A stretch of DNA of 64,000 bases from Chryseobacterium sp. BGARF1 (GTDB taxonomy: Bacteria > Bacteroidota > Bacteroidia > Flavobacteriales > Weeksellaceae). The position numbers were made by a program, and so were the translations under genes. Positions 42,196 to 51,599 of the stretch are shown here, one piece after another. The stretch's first letter is position 1. Each line of letters opens with the position of its first letter. The notes under the pieces were generated by a model. It had not been told where the DNA came from and did no database searches. It saw only the letters and a list, made by a program, of their open reading frames with translations. The stretch lies in NCBI RefSeq assembly GCF_001677955.1, contig NZ_LELA01000065.1, positions 1-64,000 of the forward strand, written 5' to 3'.

Positions 42196-44601
42196 TTAAG
42201 GCAAAAGCTTTTCGTAATAAACAGGAGTGTATTTTTCAGCATCAAATCCCAAAATTAGAAAACGGAATTTTTTTGCAGTATCATTATTATAAAAATCAAC
42301 CTTTGCAGGAGTGTCTGAATCTATTTCCATATTGGGATTCCAGTAGAGTACAGGTCTGTAGTCACTGCTTATCTTAGACAATTCAGAATTTCCGTAATCA
42401 GAATCAGGGTATTCTTCAGATTGATTATAACCTTCCATAACAAAAAAGTTAAGGTTCACCATTTCTGAAAGTGAGTTTGTTTTGGTTACAGGTTTGGTAT
42501 CTCCTCTTTTAGTATAGATAAGTACACCGCCACTACCACCGCCACTCATACCAATTGCACCGTCTTTAATAATTTTTACCATAGCAATATTATCTGAAGA
42601 TAAGCCAGTAAGGGTGCTAGCATCAGTTAGCATTTCATCCAGATAAACATTCGCTTTTGCTTGACGGATGTATGGAGTTGGAATTCCATTTTCGTAACTA
42701 ATTGTTAATCCGGCAGCGCGACCTTGTAGCCATTGTAATATATTTTGTGAACTCGCGGACTGATTTTCATTGATAAAATCAAAAACGGTCTCACTCATGC
42801 TTCTATAAAGCGGGCTACTCAGTTTGTTGTTTAGTTCAGCCGTAAGATTTTTCTTTTTAGCTTTTAATTTTACTTCTTCAATGGTAATTATTTTTTCATC
42901 ATATTCTTTTTTTGCTTTTTGAGCTGCTATTATTTTATTAATCTCTGCGGGTTGTGATGAATCTGATGCTCTGTCTACCAATTGATATCCTTCAATAGCT
43001 GGTAGCTCTTTTTTTAATGGAATAAAAGTATTGGTAGGATTTACGTAAACATTGGTTCGGCTTTTTAAAGCTGCATTTGCGCCGTTTAATTGATAAGTGA
43101 TTTTAATAGGTTTTTCGAAAAGCATATTGTCGAAGAAAAATTCTCCGTTACTGTCTGTTTCAACCTGAAAAAATTCGCTCCCTGATTTACCTCCGTCTAT
43201 AAGCATGAGCAGATTTTGCTGAGATGCGGGTTTTGCATTAAGTGTTACTCTTCCTTTATATGAAATGTATTTAGAAGGATTATTGATGATAGAAGGGTAA
43301 TTTCCTGCTATGATTTCTTTCCAGTCGAAAGATTTCCATTGTTCAGAAATCAATAAAGCATCAAGTGCTTCTGTATTTCTTTTTTCGGTAAAATATTGTG
43401 CAGGTTTGTCGATTTTAGACTTGATAACACCTGTAAGCCATAATGAGCTTAAAAGATTTTCATCCTGCAAAGATTTTTTAAACTCAGAATCAAATACGGT
43501 TACAGAATAATTGATGATATCCTTAAGAGGCTTAATTTCTAAAGAATTTAAAGCTCTCTTTTCTGCACTGACTATTTCAGGCTTTATTTCAGGAGCGGCA
43601 ATATTTAGATGCTGAGGCATTACAAAACACATTCTGCTTACCAATACATTTTCTTTATCATCAAATACCGTAAGTTGTAAAACTCCGTTGATAAGCTGAT
43701 TGGTGGGTATCGCCTGAAATGCATCTTTTAACTGATTCACTTTTGCTTTATAAACCAACTGATCACCGATATTGGCGATAACAGTGTAATAGGGAATACT
43801 TTCGCCAGTGTTTTTTATTTTATATTTAATATTTTCTTTTTCACTGATAACCTGTAGGCTTACTCCCTTTTCTAAAACTTTCGGAAGTGCGACAGATTTT
43901 TGTAAACCGTTATTATCTGTAATTATTGCTTCGTAAATTTTATCTTTTTCAGGGCTTAATGAGAAAACGCCAACATTTCCGTCTAAACCTTTAAAAGTGC
44001 TGATTTTCTTTTCAGGATGGTCTTTTTCAATTACATACCCGTCCCATTGAGAGGGTGGAGTTCCGGTATTATGAAGACGCACAGCTATTTTAGTCTGGTT
44101 TCCGGCAATAAAAGAATTTCCTTCCGGATGCACTGTTGCAGACCACGAAGAAGATTTATCTGTAACTAATTTTTTAGGCGAAGAAGGATTGTATATAGGT
44201 ATTTGCTTTATATACTGAAAATCTTCCTTTAGATTACTCATCATCGGAGTGTAAGCTCTCACGAAATAAACATCTTCACTCAAACTTTCAGGAATCTGAA
44301 AACTTCCCTGAACAACTCCGTTAAAAATAGGAAATCTTTTTTTCAGAATTTGCTTTTTACTTTTGTCATAAAGCTCAATGAAAAAGTTGGTTGAAAGATC
44401 GGATATGCTAAAGTTTCTGAAAACCATAGCATTAAACCACAATGTTTCCCCCGAAAGATAAAGATCTTTATCTGTAAGGATATAAATATTTTCCTGTGAA
44501 AGATTTTCGTTAATATATTGAAGAGCCTTATCGGCAGATTGTTGTGAGTGGATGTGGCTGAAAGATGCCAAAACAAAACAGAATGTAATTATTCTTTTCA
44601 T
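42196..44601 (-). CDS. MG2-domain surface protein with TonB plug-like module
   Basis: An 801-aa exported protein (signal peptide to about residue 19). The N-terminal part has an alpha-2-macroglobulin MG2-like domain (ENIYILTDKDLYLSGETLWFNAMV, 37-60). The middle contains a carboxypeptidase-regulatory-like beta domain (YKGRVTLNAKPAS.., about 440-530). The C-terminal region (ILQWLQGRAAGLTIS...NIAMVKIIKDGAIGMSGG) is like the plug domain of TonB-dependent receptors, but no barrel follows. The family is common in Bacteroidota outer membranes. The ligand is unknown. Confidence 0.75.
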   Translation of the reverse strand: MKRIITFCFVLASFSHIHSQQSADKALQYINENLSQENIYILTDKDLYLSGETLWFNAMVFRNFSISDLSTNFFIELYDKSKKQILKKRFPIFNGVVQGSFQIPESLSEDVYFVRAYTPMMSNLKEDFQYIKQIPIYNPSSPKKLVTDKSSSWSATVHPEGNSFIAGNQTKIAVRLHNTGTPPSQWDGYVIEKDHPEKKISTFKGLDGNVGVFSLSPEKDKIYEAIITDNNGLQKSVALPKVLEKGVSLQVISEKENIKYKIKNTGESIPYYTVIANIGDQLVYKAKVNQLKDAFQAIPTNQLINGVLQLTVFDDKENVLVSRMCFVMPQHLNIAAPEIKPEIVSAEKRALNSLEIKPLKDIINYSVTVFDSEFKKSLQDENLLSSLWLTGVIKSKIDKPAQYFTEKRNTEALDALLISEQWKSFDWKEIIAGNYPSIINNPSKYISYKGRVTLNAKPASQQNLLMLIDGGKSGSEFFQVETDSNGEFFFDNMLFEKPIKITYQLNGANAALKSRTNVYVNPTNTFIPLKKELPAIEGYQLVDRASDSSQPAEINKIIAAQKAKKEYDEKIITIEEVKLKAKKKNLTAELNNKLSSPLYRSMSETVFDFINENQSASSQNILQWLQGRAAGLTISYENGIPTPYIRQAKANVYLDEMLTDASTLTGLSSDNIAMVKIIKDGAIGMSGGGSGGVLIYTKRGDTKPVTKTNSLSEMVNLNFFVMEGYNQSEEYPDSDYGNSELSKISSDYRPVLYWNPNMEIDSDTPAKVDFYNNDTAKKFRFLILGFDAEKYTPVYYEKLLP

Positions 44602-44957
44602 GTTCTACTACATTAATATTATGCAAATTAAGTGAAAACTGTTTGCCTGATAAAATATTTAGTATACTTTATGATTTAATAATTTATCAGAGAGGTTTTC
44701 AAGTTTTTTTATAATTGACAAAATTATTTATACTGAATATTTTAAAGGATTATATGTGATTTAATTTCTCTTTTTAGACAATTTTAAAAATATATAATCT
44801 CTTACTAAGCTGTAAAGTAGGCTGTTGTCAACTGGTGAGTTTGAGAGTAGAATGATGTTTAAAATGGAATTCATTCATTATGAATTTGTTAATAAATAAA
44901 TATTGATAGTGGTTAATTCATTAAAAATCGCTAATTTCGCACCCGTAAAAATCATTC
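44602..44957. other. AT-rich intergenic region before typA
   Basis: The 356 bp between the divergent surface-protein and typA genes are very AT-rich and contain no gene. TAATTTCG near 44932 is close to the TAnnTTTG box and may be the typA promoter. Nothing else stands out. Confidence 0.4.
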
Positions 44958-46766
44958 ATGCAAAACATTAGAAATATTGCGATTATCGCACACGTTGACC
45001 ACGGTAAAACTACTTTGGTTGATAAGATTATTCATGCTACAAACATTTTCAGAGAAAATCAGGAAAGTGGAGAATTAATAATGGATAACAACGATCTTGA
45101 AAGAGAAAGAGGAATTACCATTTTATCAAAAAATATTTCTGTTACTTATAAAGATACAAAAATTAACGTTATCGATACTCCTGGTCACGCCGATTTTGGT
45201 GGTGAGGTAGAAAGAGTATTGAAAATGGCAGATGGTGTTATCTTGTTGGTAGATGCATTCGAAGGACCAATGCCTCAAACAAGATTCGTATTGCAAAAAG
45301 CTTTAGAATTAGGTCTTAGACCTTTGGTTGTAATCAACAAAGTTGATAAGCCAAACTGTCGTCCTGAAGAAGTTCACGATCAGGTATTTGATTTGTTCTT
45401 CAACCTTGAAGCTACTGAAGAGCAGTTGGATTTCCCAACATTCTACGGTTCATCTAAACAAGGATGGTTCAACACTTCATTAGAGCAAACTGACAATATT
45501 TTCCCATTACTAGACGGTATTTTGCAATATGTTCCTGAGCCTAAAGTAGAGGAGGGTAACTTGCAGATGCAGATTGTTTCTCTTGATTTCTCTTCTTTCT
45601 TAGGAAGAATTGCAATCGGAAAAGTAATCAGAGGAGAAATTAAAGAATCTCAATGGATTGGTCTTGCTCAGGCAGACGGAAAAGTTGTAAAAGGAAAAGT
45701 AAAAGAATTATACGTTTTCGAAGGTTTAGGAAAGAAAAAAGTAACTGAAGTAAAAGCTGGAGATATCTGTGCTGTAGTAGGTTTCGATGCTTTCCAGATT
45801 GGAGATTCTTTCGTAGATCTTGAAAATCCTGAGCCATTGCCAAGAACTGCAATTGATGAGCCTACATTGAACATGACTTTCTCAATCAACAATTCACCTT
45901 TCTTTGGTAAAGATGGTAAATACGTAACTTCTAATCACTTAAAAGAAAGATTAACTAAAGAATTAGAGAAAAACTTGGCATTAAGAGTTCAGCAAACTGA
46001 TGATGCAAACACTTTCTTGGTATTCGGTAGAGGTATTCTTCACTTATCAGTTTTAATTGAAACAATGAGAAGAGAAGGGTACGAAATGACGATTGGTCAG
46101 CCACAGGTTATCTTGAAAGAAGGTGAAAATGGTGAGAAGTTGGAGCCTTACGAATCTTTGGTAGTAGATGTTCCTGAAGAATTTGCTTCAAGAGTGATCG
46201 ACTTAGCTACTCAGAGAAAAGGTGACCTTCACATTATGGAAACTAAAGGTGAAATGCAGCACATGGAATTCGAAATTCCTTCAAGAGGTTTGATCGGATT
46301 GCGTTCTCAGATGTTGACAGCTACTGCGGGTGAAGCTATTATGGCACACCGTTTCACTGAATATAAGCCTTTCAAAGGAGCTATTCCAGGAAGAAGCAAC
46401 GGGGTATTGATTTCTAAGACTCAAGGTCCAGCTACAGAATATTCTATTGCTAAACTTCAGGATAGAGGTAAATTCTATGTTGATCCGGGTGAGGAGATTT
46501 ATGCAGGTATGGTTATCGGTGAGCAAAACAAGCCAGGAGACTTAGTAGTAAACATCGTTGAAGCAAAACAGTTGAACAACATGAGAGCTTCAGGTAAAGA
46601 TAAAGATACAGGTGTTGCACCAAAAATCTTATTCTCTCTTGAAGAATGTATGGAATATATCCAAGCTGATGAAGCAATCGAGGTAACTCCAAACTTCATC
46701 CGTATGAGAAAGAAAGTACTTTCTGAAGAAGAAAGAAAAAGAATTGAAAGAGGAGCAAAAGCTTAA
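44958..46766 (+). CDS. typA: Ribosome-associated GTPase TypA/BipA
   Basis: The 602-aa translation-factor-type GTPase has all G motifs: AHVDHGKTTLVD (11-22), ERERGITI, DTPGHADFGGEVER and NKVDKP. C-terminal domains include RGLIGLRSQMLTAT and the BipA-specific end (EVTPNFIRMRKKVLSEEERKR). It supports ribosome assembly and growth under stress. The length is normal and a strong terminator follows. Confidence 0.97.
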   Translation: MQNIRNIAIIAHVDHGKTTLVDKIIHATNIFRENQESGELIMDNNDLERERGITILSKNISVTYKDTKINVIDTPGHADFGGEVERVLKMADGVILLVDAFEGPMPQTRFVLQKALELGLRPLVVINKVDKPNCRPEEVHDQVFDLFFNLEATEEQLDFPTFYGSSKQGWFNTSLEQTDNIFPLLDGILQYVPEPKVEEGNLQMQIVSLDFSSFLGRIAIGKVIRGEIKESQWIGLAQADGKVVKGKVKELYVFEGLGKKKVTEVKAGDICAVVGFDAFQIGDSFVDLENPEPLPRTAIDEPTLNMTFSINNSPFFGKDGKYVTSNHLKERLTKELEKNLALRVQQTDDANTFLVFGRGILHLSVLIETMRREGYEMTIGQPQVILKEGENGEKLEPYESLVVDVPEEFASRVIDLATQRKGDLHIMETKGEMQHMEFEIPSRGLIGLRSQMLTATAGEAIMAHRFTEYKPFKGAIPGRSNGVLISKTQGPATEYSIAKLQDRGKFYVDPGEEIYAGMVIGEQNKPGDLVVNIVEAKQLNNMRASGKDKDTGVAPKILFSLEECMEYIQADEAIEVTPNFIRMRKKVLSEEERKRIERGAKA

Positions 46767-46787
46767 TCTAAATTCTTAAATATATCT

Positions 46788-46815
46788 AAAGCCCCGATTT
46801 TCGGGGCTTTTTTTG
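46788..46815 (+). terminator. Terminator after typA
   Basis: GCCCCGA (46791-46797) pairs with TCGGGGC (46801-46807), extended by AAA and TTT, and is followed by a T-run. It is a standard intrinsic terminator. The rest of the gap to 47116 is AT-rich without a recognised gene. Confidence 0.9.
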
Positions 46816-47116
46816 TGCTTAAATTTATGATTTTTGTCAGTTTTTCTAATTGTTTTAATTTAAATTTCGAAAACTTTGCTAAGTTAATATAGTTTTATTT
46901 TCTGTTTTCATTTTTGTTGATTATTCTTGTAAATGGTAGTTTTTCAGTATCTTTTAGTTGTTTTAATTGTGAATTGTTTAAAGATAAATTTGCTTTTGTT
47001 GATTAGTTAATAAATAGGTTGTGGTGTGTTTTACTAACGAACAGTTGTTAGTTTTAAAAATTATTGTATGTTTGGAACCGAAGCAATGGAAAATTAAACT
47101 CAACTTAAAATTAGTA

Positions 47117-48448
47117 ATGGATAGAAAGATTATGCAATTATTTGCCGGTTTGAGCCTGTTGTCTGGAACCTACGTTGCAGCTCAGCAAAATTCAGGACAG
47201 AAATTAACATCAGATTCACTCACAACAATTCAGACGAAAACAGCAGAAATACCTAAAGAAACTGCAGTAAAAGTAAGTTTCTACGGATTTATAAGGCATG
47301 ATGCTTTTTACGACACCAGACAGAATATCGGTGCCGGAGAAAATATTGTTCCACTGTATCCAAGAGACAGAGCTTTAGACATCAATGGAGTAGATATTAA
47401 TGATGCTCCAAAATTTCATATGCTATCTGTGTTGTCACGTGCAGGGATTAACGTAAAAGGTCCGGATGTTTTAGGCGCAAAAACTAACGGAATTTTAGAA
47501 GCGGAATTTTTCGGGTCGACAGAAGCCGGAATCAATGAATTAAGACTTCGTCACGCTTATGTTACTTTAGATTGGGAAAAAACACAATTGGGAATTGGTC
47601 AATATTGGCATCCTATGGTAATCTTAGACTGTCTTCCTAATGTGGTAAATTACAGTACCGGTTCGCCAATTTTTGCCTTAAACAGAAATCCACAAATTAG
47701 ATTGACTCAGAAATTAAGTGACAACTTTAAGGTTATTGCAGCCATCAATTCACAGAGAGATTTTACGCCAAATACAACGCCTTACAGAGATAGCGGAGTT
47801 CCTTCTTCACATTTACAATTTCAATATAAATCGGCAAAATTTGTTGCAGGAATTGCAGGTCAATATGAAGTGTTAAGACCTCAGCTATCTTCTGGAAATC
47901 CTCCAATCGTAAATAACGAAACAGTAAAAAGTTTTACTGCTTTGGCCTATGCAAAAGTTATTACAAAACCTTTAACAATCAGTGCTTCGGCAATGATGGC
48001 TCAAAATGCTGCTTCTTTGGTAATGTTGGGTGGTTTTGTAGGATATTCTGTACCGGGAACTTATGACCTGTTCAGAACAATGAATACAAGAAGTGCCTGG
48101 ATTGATTTTCAACAAACTACCGAAAAGAAAGTTGCCTTCGGATTGTATGCCGGAATTGTACAGAATAAAGGTGCTAATAATCCGGTTGAAGGAAGAGTGG
48201 CGACAACTTATGGCGTCACGTCTTCTTGGGGAGCCGTTTCTGCAACACCAGGCGGAAGAAGTGTAGACCAGCTTTGGAGAGTTGTTCCTAGAGTAGATTG
48301 GTCTTTAAGCAAAACAATTAAACTGAGATTTGAAGTTGAAAATACCGTAGCAAGATGGGGTGATGCTCAAAATAACGGACGAGGAATTGGCAATGAGTAC
48401 AATGCAAAAAACAATCGTTTCCATTTGGCTACATTCTTTATGTTCTAA
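47117..48448 (+). CDS. DcaP-like outer membrane porin
   Basis: The start at 47117 (MDRKIMQLFAGLSLLSGTYVAAQQ) gives a clean signal peptide and 443 aa. A longer form from 47021 would place 32 extra residues before it. The mature part is beta-barrel-like: VSFYGFIRHDAFYDTRQN, HAYVTLDWEKTQLGIGQYWHP, then aromatic strand ends up to FHLATFFMF. It probably passes small substrates for the transporter encoded 37 bp downstream. Confidence 0.75.
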   Translation: MDRKIMQLFAGLSLLSGTYVAAQQNSGQKLTSDSLTTIQTKTAEIPKETAVKVSFYGFIRHDAFYDTRQNIGAGENIVPLYPRDRALDINGVDINDAPKFHMLSVLSRAGINVKGPDVLGAKTNGILEAEFFGSTEAGINELRLRHAYVTLDWEKTQLGIGQYWHPMVILDCLPNVVNYSTGSPIFALNRNPQIRLTQKLSDNFKVIAAINSQRDFTPNTTPYRDSGVPSSHLQFQYKSAKFVAGIAGQYEVLRPQLSSGNPPIVNNETVKSFTALAYAKVITKPLTISASAMMAQNAASLVMLGGFVGYSVPGTYDLFRTMNTRSAWIDFQQTTEKKVAFGLYAGIVQNKGANNPVEGRVATTYGVTSSWGAVSATPGGRSVDQLWRVVPRVDWSLSKTIKLRFEVENTVARWGDAQNNGRGIGNEYNAKNNRFHLATFFMF

Positions 48449-48485
48449 AAAAATATTTCTACAATTTAAATGAAAAATTAATTAT

Positions 48486-49883
48486 ATGGATAATACAATA
48501 CAGCCTAAAAACAATATCCTTACGGTAATCATTGCTTCATCTGCAGGAACGCTGATTGAGTGGTACGATATGTTTCTGGCAATTATTTTAGCTGGTTCGC
48601 TTGCCGTGAATCTTTTCCCGGCAGATGGATCTTCTCACTTTTTGGAAACTTTGGCGGTAGTCGCTTCATCATTTATGTTCCGACCAATTGGTTCGCTTAT
48701 TTTCGGAAATATCGGGGATAAAGTAGGACGAAAATATTCTTTCTTACTATCATTAATTTTAATGGGTGCCTCTACGTTTTTAATTGGATGTATCCCTGAT
48801 TTTTCAAGCATTGGTTGGGCAGCCCCGATTTTGCTTTTGGTTTGCCGATTGATGCAGGGTTTAGCAATTAGTGGTGAATATGCGGGAGCTGTAATTTATG
48901 TTGCAGAACATGCGCCGGCAAATAAAAGAGGTTTTTATACAGGATTTATTCAGGCAACAGTTCCAATTGGATTATTGGTTTGTTTGAGTGTAATTTTTGT
49001 GACAAGTTCTGTAATGACTGAGGAGAATTTTAATAGCTATGGATGGAGAATTCCTTTTCTATTAAGTTCTGTTTTGGTTTTGTTAAGTTATTTTGCCAGG
49101 AAAAAATTACACGAAAGCCCTGTTTTTGAAGAACTTAAAAAAGCGGGTAAAACAAGTAAGTCGCCTGTTAAAGAGGCTTTTACCACAAAAGGGAATGTGA
49201 AATTAATGCTGAAAGCTATCCTTGGAGGAAATGCTGCCCAAAGTTCTGTGATGCAGACCAGTTTATTTGTGACCTTATTTTTCATGCAGAGAGCGGTAAA
49301 ATTAGAATACACAACCGTGCTTTTAATTACTGGAGTTGTAACACTGTTTAGCGCATTTTTCTACCAGTATTTTGGGGCTTTAAGTGATAAAATCGGACGT
49401 AAAAAAGTATTGATTGGTGGTTTAATTTCAAGTTTAATATTGATTCCAACCTCATTCTACTTATTTATGGAAATCGGAAATCCTGAAGGTTTAACGGAAG
49501 TTCATGCAATCAGTACGGCTGCAACATTGAAAATTATGGGGATTAGCTTCTTGCTTTCCGTAGCAGGAGCTGCAACTTATGGGCCTCTGGGCGCATTTAT
49601 GCTGGAAATCTTCCCAACGAAAATACGATATACAAGTATGGGATTTGCTCAGAATATGGGGAACGGTTTCATCGGTGGAGCGACAACTTTCGTCACGGAA
49701 TTTATTAAAACTTCATTCGTGGTAAGTGCTGCTTTAACCCCTTTTATCGGATTGGCTTATCCTATTTTATTAGTTATTATTGCTATTATCGTTAACGTTT
49801 TATTTATTCCTGAAACCTATAAAACAGATTTGACGGATGAAGACAATATGGAAACAGCAAATTCATCCATTTCGCAAAAGTAG
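48486..49883 (+). CDS. MFS transporter, metabolite:H+ symporter family
   Basis: A 465-aa inner membrane protein with 12 predicted segments. The motif after TM2 is GNIGDKVGRKYSF and the repeat in the second half is GALSDKIGRKKVL, both diagnostic for MFS. ISGEYAGAVIYVAEHAPANKRGFYTG is typical for MHS members such as ProP and KgtP. Substrate unknown, perhaps a small organic acid or osmolyte. It is probably co-transcribed with the porin gene. Confidence 0.88.
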   Translation: MDNTIQPKNNILTVIIASSAGTLIEWYDMFLAIILAGSLAVNLFPADGSSHFLETLAVVASSFMFRPIGSLIFGNIGDKVGRKYSFLLSLILMGASTFLIGCIPDFSSIGWAAPILLLVCRLMQGLAISGEYAGAVIYVAEHAPANKRGFYTGFIQATVPIGLLVCLSVIFVTSSVMTEENFNSYGWRIPFLLSSVLVLLSYFARKKLHESPVFEELKKAGKTSKSPVKEAFTTKGNVKLMLKAILGGNAAQSSVMQTSLFVTLFFMQRAVKLEYTTVLLITGVVTLFSAFFYQYFGALSDKIGRKKVLIGGLISSLILIPTSFYLFMEIGNPEGLTEVHAISTAATLKIMGISFLLSVAGAATYGPLGAFMLEIFPTKIRYTSMGFAQNMGNGFIGGATTFVTEFIKTSFVVSAALTPFIGLAYPILLVIIAIIVNVLFIPETYKTDLTDEDNMETANSSISQK

Positions 49884-49922
49884 CTTTCAAAAGGATAGGA
49901 TATTTTTCTCAATATTTAATTA

Positions 49923-49952
49923 AAAGTGTAGAATTTTTTTTCTGCACTTTTT
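49923..49952 (+). terminator. Terminator after the MFS gene
   Basis: AAAGTGTAGA (49923-49932) pairs with TCTGCACTTT (49941-49950) with one G-U pair, followed by a T-run. A similar hairpin with the same GTGCAG core follows the next gene. Confidence 0.7.
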
Positions 49953-49991
49953 TTATATTAATTTTTTTAACTTTAATCAAAATTCAAAACG

Positions 49992-51437
49992 ATGAAAAAA
50001 TATTTAATTTTTGGCTGTGTAATTGGTCTTTGCAGTATTTTTAATGGGCAAATTCAATTACAAAGAGACGTTTCCTTCGGAAATAATGGTGTATTTACTT
50101 ATAATCAAGGAGGCGATGGTAGTGTAATGATGTTTATTCAAGAGGATAATTCTCTATTAGTAACAAATGATCCAATGAATGATCTTGTTCTCAATAGATA
50201 TCTGATTAAACTAAAACCAGACGGAACTTTAGATAGCAATTTTTCACAAAATGGCTACCTTCAATTAGATAATAGTTCTAATATTATAAATAGGCTTTTA
50301 CAAGGTGCAGGGGGAAAATTCTATATTAATTATGCAGACCCCTTTACATCTCCAACAAATAATCATATTGTAGGCTATAATCCGAACGGAACTATTAATA
50401 CTGCTTTCTCCAATAATGGAGTATTTTCATATAATTTCGGCATCAGTGATGGTTATTTTACCTCAACTGAAGATGGAGGTCTATTATTGGCTAAACATGA
50501 CGGATTCATAAAATATTTACAATCAGGAAATGTGGATTCAGCAATTGGCAATAATGGGGTTATTGCATTCAATAATAGTAACTATTATTCTCTAGAGCCT
50601 ATTGCAACTAAAGGTAATAAATTATACTATGATAATTTTGCAGGTACAAAGAGAATGGATATTTATAGTGCAAATATTCTTGAAAAAGAAGAAGCTTCAA
50701 TCTATAGCAACAGTACTTCGTTCAATGAAGTTTATAGAGCTAAGGCGAAAAATAATTATGGTCTTTATTACTTTAGATTTACTCCTGCACCCAATAATCC
50801 CTCTATGAATACAAGTGTGCGATTAATGAAAACAGATGAAAATCTTGTTACTGAGTCTTTTGGGAATATTGCATATATAGAATTGCCTATAAGTCCAAAT
50901 TTTAACTACGGTAGTACAGATTTTACTTATACTCCCAATGGAAATTACCTCATATTAGGACGGAAATTCATAGATCCATCTTCTACTTCTACCACTCCTG
51001 CTTTTTTAGCATATGATGAAAACGGAAATCAAGTCAATGTAAATTCTCAGCAATTTTTTACGGACTCAGGAATCCCTCCCTATTTATCTTATGTGAAACT
51101 TTACAGCAAAGGCAATGCAATTTATGTGGTTGGGGTAACTGGTAATAATATTTCAGTTATAAAATATAATATTACAGAAACTCAGTCTACTTTAAGCACC
51201 ATTGAAAATAATGCAGATGATACAATTATAGTTAATAATCCATTTGGTAATTCAATAACCGTTAAAGATGAAGAAAAATCAATACTAAAAATGGATTTAT
51301 ACAGCTATTCTGGTACATTAATATTATCAACAAATAAAAAAGAAATGGCTACTTTAAATATTCCAAAAGGAAGTTATATTTTAAAGATAATAACGAAAAA
51401 GGGTGTGATAAATAAAAAACTTATCAAAATACATTAA
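49992..51437 (+). CDS. Secreted delta-60-repeat protein with type IX sorting domain
   Basis: A 481-aa exported protein (signal peptide MKKYLIFGCVIGLCSIFNGQ). The first half has delta-60-type repeats: RDVSFGNNGVFTYN, LIKLKPDGTLDSNFSQNGYLQLDN, VGYNPNGTINTAFSNNGVFSYN. The last 80 residues match the type A sorting domain of type IX secretion: NPFGNSITVKDEEKSILKMDLYSYSGTLIL, ending IPKGSYILKIITKKGVINKKLIKI. It is thus delivered to the cell surface or outside. Role unknown. Confidence 0.85.
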   Translation: MKKYLIFGCVIGLCSIFNGQIQLQRDVSFGNNGVFTYNQGGDGSVMMFIQEDNSLLVTNDPMNDLVLNRYLIKLKPDGTLDSNFSQNGYLQLDNSSNIINRLLQGAGGKFYINYADPFTSPTNNHIVGYNPNGTINTAFSNNGVFSYNFGISDGYFTSTEDGGLLLAKHDGFIKYLQSGNVDSAIGNNGVIAFNNSNYYSLEPIATKGNKLYYDNFAGTKRMDIYSANILEKEEASIYSNSTSFNEVYRAKAKNNYGLYYFRFTPAPNNPSMNTSVRLMKTDENLVTESFGNIAYIELPISPNFNYGSTDFTYTPNGNYLILGRKFIDPSSTSTTPAFLAYDENGNQVNVNSQQFFTDSGIPPYLSYVKLYSKGNAIYVVGVTGNNISVIKYNITETQSTLSTIENNADDTIIVNNPFGNSITVKDEEKSILKMDLYSYSGTLILSTNKKEMATLNIPKGSYILKIITKKGVINKKLIKIH

Positions 51438-51473
51438 TTGAAAATTTTATTCTAATTAAACTTTTATACTTTC

Positions 51474-51502
51474 AAGTGCAGGATCTTTCTGCACTTTTTT
51501 GT
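51474..51502 (+). terminator. Terminator after the secreted protein gene
   Basis: AAGTGCAG (51474-51481) pairs with CTGCACTT (51489-51496), followed by a T-run. A good intrinsic terminator. Confidence 0.8.
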
Positions 51503-51599
51503 TTTAACTAAATTTTACAGTTTGATATTTCCAAAATTATCTTTATATCATTAGTTTTGTCTTTTAACAATTCGGAAATCCTTTTTTTTGGAATCAAAT